Source: Diphasiastrum complanatum (taxonomy: Eukaryota; Streptophyta; Lycopodiopsida; Lycopodiales; Lycopodiaceae). Taken from it: a stretch of 64,000 nucleotides of DNA. Numbering within the stretch: position 1 is the stretch's first letter; each line of letters begins with the position of its first letter. This document shows positions 1-11,800 of this stretch, piece by piece. A program made the translations under genes and the position numbers. The notes under the pieces were generated by a model that did no database searches, was not told where the DNA came from, and was given only the letters and a program-made list of their open reading frames with translations. The stretch lies in contig CM055099.1 in assembly GCA_029204225.1 (NCBI GenBank), positions 42,524,597-42,588,596 of the forward strand. Direction: 5' to 3'.

Positions 1-1300
1 TATTTGTCAATATGGACCAATCATAGTGAAGGATGCACCAAAATGGTCCAATCAATGTAAGAGGTGGCACATAGGATATCATGAGGGGTGGTAGTCTTGG
101 CACATATCGTGCAACCCAACATAGTGGCTTGAATGCAGGAGATGCGTGCCCAGTCCCGGAGAGAAAAACCTGGCAACCAGATCTCGGAGGCACACATCAC
201 TGCTCAAACCATCCGTGAGTGAAACAATTGGCATCTAGTAGTGGGAACAAAAATATGATTCATTGTACAACCACACTCGAACTAGACCACTTTCAAAAGA
301 CCGAAAGAAATGTGCGCAAATGTAGCTTGGCGGAAAACAATAAGGGGCTCAATAAATAGGACTTCCAAGTAAGTATAAGAGGCAACAATGTCAACTTGCT
401 GGCCATCATAGAAGAATTGATATGTAGGAGGTGATTCTAGAGAGGTCCAATCATTGATCACCATCTCCACACCTCTTGGAGCTCAAGCTACTATGAGAGA
501 GTGAGAGTGAGCAACTAAATTTTTAGGAGTGTGAAGATTTTGCAAAATCTAGCTTGAATAGTTTATACTTTCATGTACATATGTAAATCTCACATGTGTG
601 GAGCATGTTCCCATGTGTGCAAGGTAGGCCTAATCATTTTAGCTCATTCATGTTGAGTTTGAATAGTCAATAGGCCTCAAACTTGAGATCTAGTGAGATA
701 GTGACATTTGTCACATGATGTTAGGATTGAAATGCATTTGTTTGGCCCAATCACATTTAGAGACATAGATCACAAGGCCAATCACTTTAAGACGTGTATT
801 AAATGTGGACCAATTGTGCTAAGTGGTGCACATCAAGAGGCCCAATCAAATTTTGAGGTGAAAATCATGAGATCCAATCATGATGAGAGTTGCAAATCTA
901 GGGGTCCAATCATGATGTAGAAAGGCAATCAATGTGGTCCAATCACATTCAGAAATTCCTCATGCTAGATCTCGAGCTACTCCTATATGGAAGTGCCCTA
1001 TTATTCTACATACAAGTTTTTGTGAAGCAATCTATGTGATACACATTATTTTTCCTCATATTCTCTCTCTACTAGGGCTCACTCACTTTCTCTCTCTACT
1101 CGAGAGTAGGCTATTTTTCTCTCTCTAAAAGCATGTTGAGAACTTAGTTTTTTAATGTACTTTGATTGCTTTGAGTGTCAATTGAATGTGGATTTATTCT
1201 GCATGAAATTTTGTTCTTGCCTTAGAATCAATATAGGAAGATTGCAGGATGCAATCTTTGTGATAGATCTATTTCAAATCCTAACAACCGAACATGGACG
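1..1300. other. Unassigned intergenic DNA downstream of the FKBP gene
   Basis: No coding region is recognisable here; the short open frames lack domain-like sequence. The only structure I see is the recurrent CCAATCA motif, annotated separately. A copia LTR fragment begins at about 1404. Confidence 0.5.
744..950. repeat. Degenerate 32-bp minisatellite carrying CCAATCA
   Basis: The motif GG(N)CCAATCA or a close variant starts at 744, 776, 807, 839, 871, 903 and 936, a spacing of 31-33 bp. The intervening bases are poorly conserved. Two more copies stand 31 bp apart at 14 and 45, and one is isolated at 444. This is an old tandem array that keeps its period and core. CCAAT is also the core of the NF-Y box, but nothing else here suggests a promoter. 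Confidence 0.65.
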
Positions 1301-1403
1301 TAATACAATGCCTACCACTTGAGTTGTTGCACATTGCAGGGTAGAGGAAGCAAGTGTTGTGGGTCCAAGCAATCGAATCTCACAGTACCTTCACCTTTAA
1401 TAC

Positions 1404-2269
1404 AGTCGCGAAAGTCAAGACTAAATATAAGTCGCCAACAACTAGACTAATAATAATGCACTAAGAACAGATTATCAGATTGAGCAATAAGAGAGTCAGA
1501 CAAAATGTAGAAAAATATAACAATATTGACACAACTCTGAACGCAGAACAAAACAGAGCTGTTATTAGATTAGGTATAGCAAAATATGCATGTCAATAAT
1601 GTTGTGGAGCACAAGACAATAGCGGACGAAACCACGTGCTCTACAAAGCTAAATCAATCTGTAAAAGAAATGAACTTGTTACTGACAATACAAAAGAATC
1701 AATGCGCAAGGCATCTATTTCGTCTATCTCTAATAAGTTTCTGATGCTATTATTTTCACACACATTGTTATCTCACATCTTGTCATATATATACACAATT
1801 TTACAGGTGTGCAGATGAAGAAAGTACAAAGTGGATGTGCTGTTTGTAGGAGATCATGGGTGGCTGCTGTCATTGTCAAATCTGTTAGCATAGTTGCATG
1901 GGATGAGTGTGAGAAGGCCACGACATTAGCCTTTGCTGAAATGAACGTTGGTGAAGATGCGAAAAATGCGACACTTTGACAAATGTCTTAGGATTTGATT
2001 TACAGGGTGACTTTGCTTTTCTTAGGGCACCTTCGGCATTTTATAAGACAGTGTCATCTTTTTCGCCTGTCACAAATTACATGTAAAAATACAGGATCGT
2101 GTTTTTCGCCTGTGGAAATTTACTTGTATTTATGCAAAAAGTCAAATTTTTTGCCTGTCTTATTTTACATGTAAATATGCAGACTGTGCAACAACATGAG
2201 TAGAAATGCAGCATGAATGGAAGCAGATTAAAATAGGATTTTGGGAGAGTAGAGGAAATAAATCCAACA
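1404..2269 (-). mobile_element. Truncated copia-A LTR, minus orientation
   Basis: Read on the minus strand, it begins at 2269 with the terminal TGTTGGATTTAT and follows the complete LTR at 12742-13998 for about 865 bp. It stops near 1404, roughly 390 bp short of the full 1257-bp length. No primer-binding site or internal region follows, so it is a truncated LTR. Its intact terminus abuts copia-B reverse-transcriptase sequence at 2270, which suggests it landed in, or is joined to, that older element. Confidence 0.75.
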
Positions 2270-2520
2270 AAGGGATTTGAAGACAACATGTGTTTTTTAC
2301 CAAGGAGTCTCTATGGACTCAAGCAAGCACCTAGAGCTTGGCACTCTAGGCTCAACATCTTTCTAAACTCTATCAACTTTGTTATGAGCTCTTATAATCC
2401 TTCTTTGTACAAAAAGATCTAATGATGGCAAGATCATTGTACTTGTTTTGTATGTACATGACATTATTCTTAGTGGAAATGATCTTGATGACATAAGAGA
2501 TGTAAAAGTTGCTTTAGCAA
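2270..2520 (+). pseudogene. Copia-B reverse transcriptase fragment
   Basis: Translation gives the copia RT signature SLYGLKQAPRAWHSRLN, then a YNPSLY motif and a decayed LYVHDIILSGND catalytic block in which the usual VDD is changed. The same motifs appear in better form at 4150-4360. This piece lies upstream of integrase sequence, although RT follows integrase in a copia element. It is therefore a second partial copy or a rearranged piece. Frameshifts are present. Confidence 0.75.
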
Positions 2521-2585
2521 AGAATGAATTTTGAAAATGTCCTTTTTGTTCCTAAGTTAACCAAGAATTTGTTAAGTGTTGGCCA

Positions 2586-3769
2586 ATGGATAATGGCCTA
2601 GATGTACAATTTAAGCATGGAGTTCATTCCATCCTTAAATATGATGAATGCATATCAAAGGGTTTTAAACAAGGTAGATTGTTTAAACTAAGTGTGAATT
2701 TGGCAAAGGTGGAGATCTCTAATGTGGAGCTATGGCACAAAAGGTTGGGTCATCCCAACTTCAAAGCTATGGAAATACTGTGTGCAAAGAGCTTGCACTC
2801 GGCCTCCCCAAGCATTTGTCAAAGTGTGGAAAGCATTGTGAGGCTTGTAGCCTCTCAAAGGCTCATAAGCTACCTTTCTCTAGATCTACATCAAGATCTA
2901 ACACTCCTCTTGAGATAATCCATTTGAATATTCATAGTTTTTCACAATAATCTAATGGTGGTGCCAAGCACTATGTAATCTTCATTGATGACTATTCTAG
3001 ATATTGTTGGATTTACCTCTTGTCTAGTAAATCTATGGTGTATGATTTTTTTGTAAAGTTTAAAACTCTTGTAGAAAATCAACTTAGTACCAAGATCATA
3101 TACCCCTCAACAAAATGGAGTGGCCGAGAGGAGAAATAGATCTCTTTGTGAGTGTGCTAAGGCCTTAAGACTATATGCTTCTCTACCCAAACCATTTTGG
3201 AGTGAGGCAATCACATGCGCTAATTTCTTATGCAATAGGCTGCTCAACCAAGCCATTGGAGGAATCACACCACATGAAGCTCTATTTGGAAAGAAGCCCA
3301 ATCTTACGGATTTCAAGATTTTTGGATCCATTTGCCACACCAATCCTTGGATACAAGGAAGAAGGATGCTGCAACCTCCACCAAAGACATCTTTGTGGGA
3401 TATGGTGAGAATAGCAAAGGTTATAAAGTCTTCAATCCCATCGGTAGAAAAATAATAGTGAGTAGGGATGTTATTTTTGATGAAGGACATGCTTGTGAAA
3501 TGAATGACAATGCTACTAATCATTTAAATACCAAAGACCATGCTAGGATGGAGGAGGAGCTTCAAAGTGATGAAGATATTGAGGATCCACCTCAAGATGC
3601 AAGAACTCCAAGAAGATCCACAAGAGCAAGAGCCGAGCCATTGAGGCTCACTTATGATGGCAAAGGTGATCAAAGAAAAGACACTTTATCTTTCACATCT
3701 TACACTTTTCTTACTTCAATGCTTGATGAACCAACATGCTATGAAGATGCTTGTAAATCGAAAGGTTGA
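2586..3769 (+). pseudogene. Copia-B GAG-pre-integrase and integrase region (broken)
   Basis: The frame beginning at 2586 contains WHKRLGHPN of the GAG-pre-integrase/HHCC zinc finger. The matching CGKHCEAC half is in the next frame (2732-2950), so a frameshift splits the finger. Integrase core motifs follow: FIDDYSRYCWIYLL near 2985-3020 and NGVAERRNRSL near 3115-3150. The C-terminal integrase motif VGYGENSKGYKVFNP lies near 3391-3435. Intact copia integrase inserts element cDNA into the genome. Here at least three frame changes and stops make it a relic. Confidence 0.85.
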
Positions 3770-3869
3770 ATAGATGCTCTGCAAGAGAGTATGATACTCT
3801 TAGAATCGTACTTGGGATCTTGTGAATCTTCCTCAAGAAAAAAACCACTTGATTGCAAGTGGGCGTATA

Positions 3870-4440
3870 GATTGAAGTAAGACCAAGATGGATCAATTAG
3901 TAAGCATAAAGCTAGGCTTGTAGCAATAGAGTTTTTACAAACCAAAAGCATTGATTATGATGAAACTTTTGCTCATGTGGCTAAGCTTGTTACTATTAGA
4001 TTGATCATAAGTCTTGCAACTACCTTCAATTGGGAGCTATTCCAACTTGATTTTATAGATGCCTTCCTCAATGGATACTTGGAGGAAGAGATCTACATGA
4101 GGCAACCCAAGGGCTTCATCAAGGAAAAGCATGAAGGAAAGATATGTTTTTTGAAGAAGAGCCTTTATGGACTCAAGCAAGCACCTAGAACATGGTACTC
4201 TAGGCTAAACTATTTTTTTATCTCCGTCAAATTTGTTTTGAGTGCTTATGATCCATCATTGTATATAAGGTTTCATGATGGGAAGTCAAGGTGGGAAGAT
4301 CATCATTCTTGTTTTATATGTTGATGACATTATTTTGAGTGGCAATGATCTAGATGGAATAAGAGATGTAAAAATTGCATTGACAAAAGAGTTTAAAATG
4401 GTAGATCTCGGCCTATTGAGCTTCATTCAAAAAACAGTTA
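3870..4440 (+). pseudogene. Copia-B reverse transcriptase (RVT_2), broken
   Basis: The sequence shows the ordered motifs of a Ty1/copia RT: HKARLVA near 3906, FNWELFQLDFIDAFLNG near 4027-4075, SLYGLKQAPRTWYSRLN near 4159, and the catalytic LYVDDIILSGND near 4317-4350. The family copies element RNA into DNA. A frameshift falls between 4280 and 4320, just before the YVDD block. It lies in the right order after the integrase fragment and probably belongs to the same insertion. Confidence 0.85.
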
Positions 4441-4599
4441 ACTATAACTAGACCTGATCTTAGTTATAGTGTAGAAAAGTTAAGCCAATTCATGCAAAGT
4501 CCTTTGGTATCTCATTGGAAGATGGCCAAAAGAGTTTTTAGATATATTTCACCAACTAAAATTTTGGCATATTGTATACATGGACTAATCTTGGCTTAA

Positions 4600-5076
4600 G
4601 AGCCTATAGTGACTCGGATTTTGCAGGTGACAAAGTGGATCTAAAGTCAATAAATGCATTTGCCATCTTCTTATGTGATGGAGTAGTATCATGACTTTTC
4701 AAGATACAATCTCTTTATCTTCCACAGAATCCGAGTATAAGGCCTTGACATCAACATGCAAGGAGGTCTTATAGCTCAAAAGGCTATTGGTGAAACTTCA
4801 TGTCATTAAGGAGGACGTCCCAATCATCTGTTGTGACAACCAATTAGTTCAGTCACTTGCTACTAATCCTACATTCCATGCAAGGAGCAAACACATCGAG
4901 ATTGCTCATCATTTTGTGAGGGAGAAAGTGCAAGCCAAAGAGATCAAGCTCCAACATGTGTTATCATCAAATTGCTTAGCTGATTTGTTCACTAAATCTT
5001 TACCTAAAGATTCATTTGTTAGATATCCATCAGTCAAGAATTCCAACCTGGTTCGAGCACATAATTGTTCAAGCTG
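4600..5076 (+). pseudogene. Copia-B RNase H region, broken
   Basis: Copia RNase H landmarks are readable in several frames: LRAYSDSDFAGD near 4600, then CDNQLVQSLATNPTFHARSK near 4830-4890 with HIEIAHHFVRE, and ADLFTKSLP near 4978. These are the canonical end of a copia polyprotein. Stops and frame changes interrupt the first half. Nothing after 5077 could be recognised as its 3' LTR. Confidence 0.85.
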
Positions 5077-5079
5077 AAC

Positions 5080-5790
5080 TGCGATTGCAAAACTTCATGG
5101 AAAATTTTAACTGACTGCTAAGAGGGACTAAATGAAGACAATATGTGTTCATAGCCAGTGCTCCAATAGCGACTCCCCCGTAATCATTTTCAATCAGATC
5201 TGCACAAAAAAATAGGGTGGCATACCCTACCTATTCTTTTCAAGTCTCCTCACCTATATCTTGTTTTTGTGTTTTACATTACCCATTTCAGCTCATGCAA
5301 AATATGCTTGTTTTGATTGAATGGCAAGTTTGTATTGAAGCTTTATGTCACTGTTCCTTGCCATTAGCTCATGCATAGCTTAGTGACTGTTTCACTGCTT
5401 GATCTGAACAGATTTAGTTTGTCTTCTGCTACACACTATTGGAAGTGACAAAAAATAAAAAATCGTGACTCCATCAATGTTGAAGCCTCAGTTTCACAAA
5501 AACTTCAGGAATAGACAAACATCTAATTGATCAATGACCAATTTAATATTAATATCTAATTGAAAACAAAGCATTCTCAAGATTAAAGCATAACTAGAAA
5601 GAGAATGATACAAACGGAACCAAGGAACTTCACATTCTACAAAATTTCCGGGCTGAGTCTGAAATGTTACACTAACATATGTGCCTACTTGAGAGAGCAC
5701 CCTAAATATTTTCTTGAACTCTTGCAAACTATCTGTATTTTTGTTCATCAGCATAAGCTTGGCATGTATGATGGAAAAACTTGGATGCAA
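5080..5790. other. Downstream flank, probably the 3' UTR of the FKBP gene
   Basis: This stretch lies between the end of copia-B and the FKBP stop codon at 5791-5793 on the minus strand. It holds no recognisable protein. The FKBP 3' UTR must begin here. I cannot place the polyadenylation site with confidence. Confidence 0.4.
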
Positions 5791-5886
5791 CTATTTTGAG
5801 ACGACCTTTAGAAGCTCTATGTCAAATAATAATGTCTTATCGATGAGCCCTTGGTTCTTCAGAACAAAATCCAAAGCTCTCTGACC
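5791..5886 (-). CDS. FKBP19: FKBP19-like last exon with stop (96 bp)
   Basis: The exon encodes [20 protein letters not shown], then [11 protein letters not shown] and a TAG stop at 5793-5791. This is the C-terminal strand of the FKBP fold, and its end matches the usual end of the family. The acceptor is GTGTAG, with a 220-bp intron upstream. An open frame at 5837-6025 crosses it in the wrong frame and is a shadow. Confidence 0.94.
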   Translation of the reverse strand, partial: GQRALDFVLKNQGLIDKTLLFDIELLKVVSK

Positions 5887-8800
5887 CTACACAAACCAAT
5901 TCAGCTATGTGAGCCCAATCTATAAGCTGTTTGAGTCGCACAATATGCCAGCAGAACATCCATGAAGGATCTTCCTTGGAAAAAGAAGGCATACCACTTG
6001 AAAAGGACACGTGGTCTGCAATCATCTTGCATCATCCAACTATTATGTATGAATCTTATGAGTCTCAAAGCTTGTGAAGTTTCAAAGACAAAATATGGAA
6101 GCTTACAGAAAAGGTGGTGGGCTTTGGACCTTTCTTGGTAAAATCATTATCTGGATAACCTATATCAGGAGGAACTATTATCCTGCAAAAATAGATGGAG
6201 CAAAGTATGCAAACTCAGATATTCTGTTTTTTCTGCTTCCTGCAGAAGTAAAGTCGACACATTCACAGCTCATGTCTAACACTGATCCCCACTATCCTCG
6301 AGATTGGCAAGTAGTTTTGAAAATGGATTGTGAGAATATCCAAAAAAGGTTATGGCTTTTCATGCCACAGTCAAAATTAGGTTTTTAATTTTTGGTAGTC
6401 TAGCACCACGTCTTTCATAAAAATTTCCTTAGTATAAAGTATAAACCTGCTACACTTTACTTTGTGCATTAACAAAACTTCTTTCTTAAAAAATAAAAAA
6501 TCTCAAAATTAATTCCCCATGAGAGGAACTTGAACATTTGGGACAAGATATTATATAACAAAATTATGAAACAAAACATGCACATTGTAGTGAAGATCCT
6601 ATATTACCGGAAAAAAAAAAAAGGAAAAATGAAGGCCCTCCTAGCATTCAAAAACTTCACTCCTGTTCACATGGAGATTAGGCTTAAGTTTCGACGCTTT
6701 CTTCAATAGCATGCCGCCCCTCCACAAACTCGTCTTTTTTTACACTCCTTTAAACAGACTCTTCCGTCTCAATTGAAATGCTCTTTCTCAACAGCGTGAC
6801 TATTGCACATTTAAGTCACGGACATGTTTCATGACTTGGTTTGAGAGCACTTTTTCAGCATAGACAATATAAATTAAGATAGCGACTTCTGATGGGTGCT
6901 GAAATCATTTTGCTTCATTTATTGGAATTTGGGAGAAAACCTACTATATCTTCTGGTTTTTTTTCCCTCTGCACTAGTAAGATTTTGGTTTTGATAGCAG
7001 TTTTTTGTTCCTCTCTTCTAGTCACTGAAGGAAAAACAGTACAGTCAGATTTCCAAGCAGCAGATTGGGTAGGGTGACAAAAATTCATGTTTCCCTAGTT
7101 TCTGACACCTTCATCACTGTGTTTCCTACAATAGGATGCCCCTAATGTGCTTTACATATTATCATTTGAATCATTAGAAGTTTCTGGAACTTACCTTTCC
7201 CCCCTTTCTCTTTGCAACTTTTAGGAGATGTTAACAACATTATTCTTCCCACAACAGGGTGTTGCCAAATCTCTTTAAAATTTGCTCATAGGACCTCTGA
7301 AAGCCAAGATATTGAAGATCCATTTTTGGTTCATTTCCTACACTTCATACGTCTCATTAGTTTTTGGGTCTTGTGCTAGAACCTTTTACATCTTTGGCCT
7401 TCCAACAGCAGGTAACTGCATTTTCGTTTAACAGATTAAAGGTTGGGGAGATCAAGCTACCAGACTTTATGGCCCGCTAGCACGTAACATTTTCACATAC
7501 TTAAACAAGATCTGATCGTACCAGTTTTTTTCTACAGTAGGATGCTGCGTGAACCTTCCACAAGTTGCCGACTGAGGCAGCTTCGGTATCCGATCTATAG
7601 CCTATATATAGTACGGCAGAAGTGCGAGCTGCTTCACTCCTGCAATCCTTCTATTTGTATTGGAGTTACCTTGCTGCCAGAATATTGCGACTTGCTTATG
7701 TGCTAAGTAGTTTTGTCGACCCTTCTAATTTCTAAAGTTCACTTAGGGCATTACAACCATGATAGGTCCACGGCTTCTGTCAGGAGCTATGAGTCTACTT
7801 TGCAGTATATTTGCTTTGGCAGACTCTATTGGATCATTCAACAGTATCCTTACCATATTGATTGGCCATGCTGAGGTCATTTTTCTTCTCAGGCAGGGAC
7901 TATTGCTCCATACAGTTCATAGCATATCGATTTTTACAAAGCAGTTCCATTATGATATTCTTTAGCCATGGTTACACTGTGTCATTCATGTGGTATTCTT
8001 GGTCCACACATATGCATTCAAAAGGTACCATTTCCCAATTCCAGTTTTGTCACATCTGATTAAGTTTTTCTTGTGGCTCTTATGTCAGTATTGGCATCAT
8101 ATTCCTACTCAGATGAACATACTTGCTTCTATGTTATGTGCTATTGTGGATTCTTCTGCTGGTCTATTTTGACTCCATTCAATACTGCAATAATTACATC
8201 TGTGTTAATATGGCACTTGTGAGCTATCACCTCAACTAACTTGGTATCTATTTCCTCTAGTCCACATCAGTTTTCATGGCACTGGCTGGCCATGACGTGT
8301 TCGTTATGGAGGACAAATGGTATGCTTGTTTCTTCTGAATAGCTTGAATGAGTGTTTACAATACCAATCCATAAATATCACATATGCTCAAAAATGAAGC
8401 TTCCTTTTTCTGTTGTGGGTTAATTTTTAAAACTCTATTTTTGCAGCTTTATCGGCATATTCATTTTTGTGGTCTTCTTTCTATATGACATTGACATTTT
8501 GCAGCAAACTTTTTAGCATATGTATTTTTGTAATCTTCCATTTGACAATTATATATGTTGGTATCTCCCTTATGGTTTGGTCAAACATTGAAGGCACGGT
8601 ATTTGTTGGTAGGCACTATGTCAAGATTCTGCACAACCAGATCAGGCCAATGAAGCACAGACCATGATAAATTCCTTGAAGCTTAGAATTAAATAAGGTC
8701 TATCCAAACCAGAACATTTGAGATGTGGAAAACCTTCTCACGCCACCAACAGCCATAGTTGACACAGCTTCTTCAAAGGCAGGTATAACCTAAAACGCAT

Positions 8801-11800
8801 AAGCCAACAATCAGATTGACAAGGAAAAATGATTACAGCCCGCAATTTTTAAATTGCAACATTGTACCAACACCAAAGCCTCACCTCTTCAGTACCAACT
8901 TTGAATCTGAAGTATCCTTTCTCACTTCCCTACAACATAACAACCCATTGTAAATTTTGTGCAATAAACACCTTACTCTAAGAAATAAATCTTACAGCCT
9001 CTATGACAGACTTATGACCAAAAACACACGAGCTATATAGTATAGCAATAGAATTAATAATATATTGACAAACAGCTACAATAACTGCTAATATGAAAGC
9101 TGAAAAGATTGGTATGAAAGCTAAAACTAGTGTGCAATTAATCCATTACTCAAATATGAGGTCCATAGGCATAATCAAAACATTCAATTGCCCTAATCAG
9201 GCCTGGGCCTGTGACTTTAGGCCCAATGAAGCCTTTCGAAATTTTGCAAGGAATCCGGCCACTTTGCTGATTTCGAAGGAAGTTCCTTTCACCTGGAGGA
9301 TGCTTTACCTTCCTGAAACCAGAGGACTGATGCAATTCCTTTTTCTTGGGACATTATGAATTAACAGATTGTAATAGGCTACCTAAGTCTTGCATCTGAT
9401 TAGTGTGTTGCTTATTGCTTTTATGGAGTTTCCAAAACCGTTTGACTTAACGTGTCAATTGGGTTATATCGATCAATCCATTCATGACAAGAGAGACCAA
9501 TCAAATATCAGGAGATGGAACAAAGTCTTCTCCATTTGAATCTCCACATTAGCAAGTTTTCTTGGTTTAATGCAAGTAAACGGTAAAGCTATATTTCTAA
9601 AAAAATTACGTTTTTTGATAAATTTACATGCTCTCAAAATGCATAATCGGCAAACTATGCAATTCGGCAAACCGCAACTAAAAAACTGCAATTCATAACC
9701 TATTACAATTTTTAAACTTCGTCCCCCTCAACTACATTAAAAACAACGAAGCCCAATATGCCTATAAAGGCCATAATTCAATAAATTGGAAAAGCTACAA
9801 AACTTTGCAATGACGTGTCCGATCATGATGGTATGGTAATTATCAAGCCTCCTAGGGTCACCACTCTTATGGATGGGATAGACAATATTTGTACACCAGG
9901 AAGGAGGAAAGTCGGTAGTAATTGCACAATCAAGGAGATCAGAAGTAAAGGTGCTAATGTATCAGAGGCATGGATGAGGAGCTCAAAATCTAAGTCCTTT
10001 ACGTCACGAGCACGTGTGTTCTCATCTTCTTAATGGACAAGGACCATGTTAGAAGTCAAGATCGAGAAGAGGGACGAGGAGATATGACAACAGGCGTGTC
10101 AATAGGAATGGTATGCAATGTGATGGCATAGTTAGTCCAAATATGAAGATCAGTCAAAAGGGGAGGTGGAGAGCAAAGAGTAAAAGCATGCCAACAGGCC
10201 CCAATGGAGGCACTAAAGAGAAGGTTAATAAGCCTTTTGCCTTCATTCACTTCATAGGTGCACTATTTTGTGTGAAGAAAATGGTGATAAGAACATCTGA
10301 CATCACGGTCCTCTGGCACGGGGGAGATGCTATTGGAGATTGATCAGTAGCATCTGCATGGTTGGGTGGTTTGGCACCACTGTTATTCCTTTGTGTGTGT
10401 CTTCTAAGCAGGATCTTGGAGGTGCTTCTCCTTACACTGGTATTAGAGCAAGGCTTATGAAGATCGAAGGGATTGGAGCTATGAAGCTTTTTGTCGACTC
10501 TATGGTAGAAATCAATCCAGTTTTCTCTTCCTGGTGGTGAACAAGCTTCCAAGTGAGTGTTTTATCAGTACTTCCACTTTCATGTTGTTAAGATCCATTA
10601 GATATTGGCTTTCTCCATAGCAATATGAGTGATTGTCGATTTTAGCTAGTTTATGATGGTTTTTCAGGGTTTTGCTTGTGTAGCTCAAAACTAATGGTAG
10701 ATCTGAATTTCTAGCAAGTGTACCTTCAGTTAGGGAGTCATTAATTATTGATGTAATGATTGCATGCCGAAAATTTGCAAAATTTATGGTTCTAGGCTCT
10801 GTTCAAAATTTGCTTGTTTTTGAGGATTTTTGACTAGAAATGTGTAGTGAGAGCTATGATCTAGCAAAATCAGAACTTTTGTGCTTACATGTAGATAAAT
10901 TACAGGAGATTGGGCCTGATTGCACTTGCATGTGGATTGGATCCACAAGATCGTGCCGAAAAAGTCGAAAAATGGTAAAAAAATAAGGTTTTTTGATGAA
11001 TGTTTCACTATCTTGGATTTTTTCTCAAGATCAATGTACGAAACTTTGCATGCACATTCTTAGGTCTGTATTGAAGCTCTCCAGAAGCTGTTACCAAGTT
11101 TGGTAGGAATCGGTCACCTTTAAGGGCCTCAAAAATTCGAATATTAGTATATCTTTGATGATTTTTGAGCTTCAATAACTCTTGAAAGTGGATCTGAAAC
11201 CTCTGAACCTGTATACAGCCTGAAAGGTAGGTAGTATTGCCTTTGATTTGAGCCCTCATGCACCCAATTTGGTGATGGAAGGCTTAGGCACCGATCTTCC
11301 AAAGTTATGCTTGTTGGCGCCGTCCATAAAAGCTATCTTTGGTGGATCTAAATCTGTGCTTGCTTGCTAGACCTGTTTGAAGCTTCTATGGCTCTCTAAT
11401 GAACCTTAGTAGAGTGCTTGTAATCTCTGATTGAAGGCATGTTGGGCTGTAGTAGATTTTTGAGAAACCTACCTTGAAAAAGTGCACCCACCTACTGATT
11501 TTTTATGCATTTATCGCTTGCGCGTGTGAAGTCCAAGTGGCAGGGTGACATGGCAATCATCTTGCTAACCCACTCTCCCTCTATACTGTGCTTTCCAGAA
11601 TGCAATTTGACGAGGAAAAACAGCTACCAATGATGGAAAAGCCTATTCAACAGATGGATCAGCCAACTTCATCAACAGCTCTTGATTCCCCATTGAATTC
11701 ACAGGAAATGGATAATCAACATTTATGCAGTGCTATGGAATGTACACACAAGATCGACAACATAAATGTAATTCCCAATTTGAATCGACCCAGAAAATTC

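Noticed and set aside
5837-6025. 62-residue minus-strand ORF
   Set aside because: It crosses an FKBP exon and intron in the wrong frame.
7120-7545. Recurrent ACARYAGGRTG motif as a tandem repeat
   Set aside because: Only four loose matches with spacings of about 120, 150 and 134 bp; could be chance.
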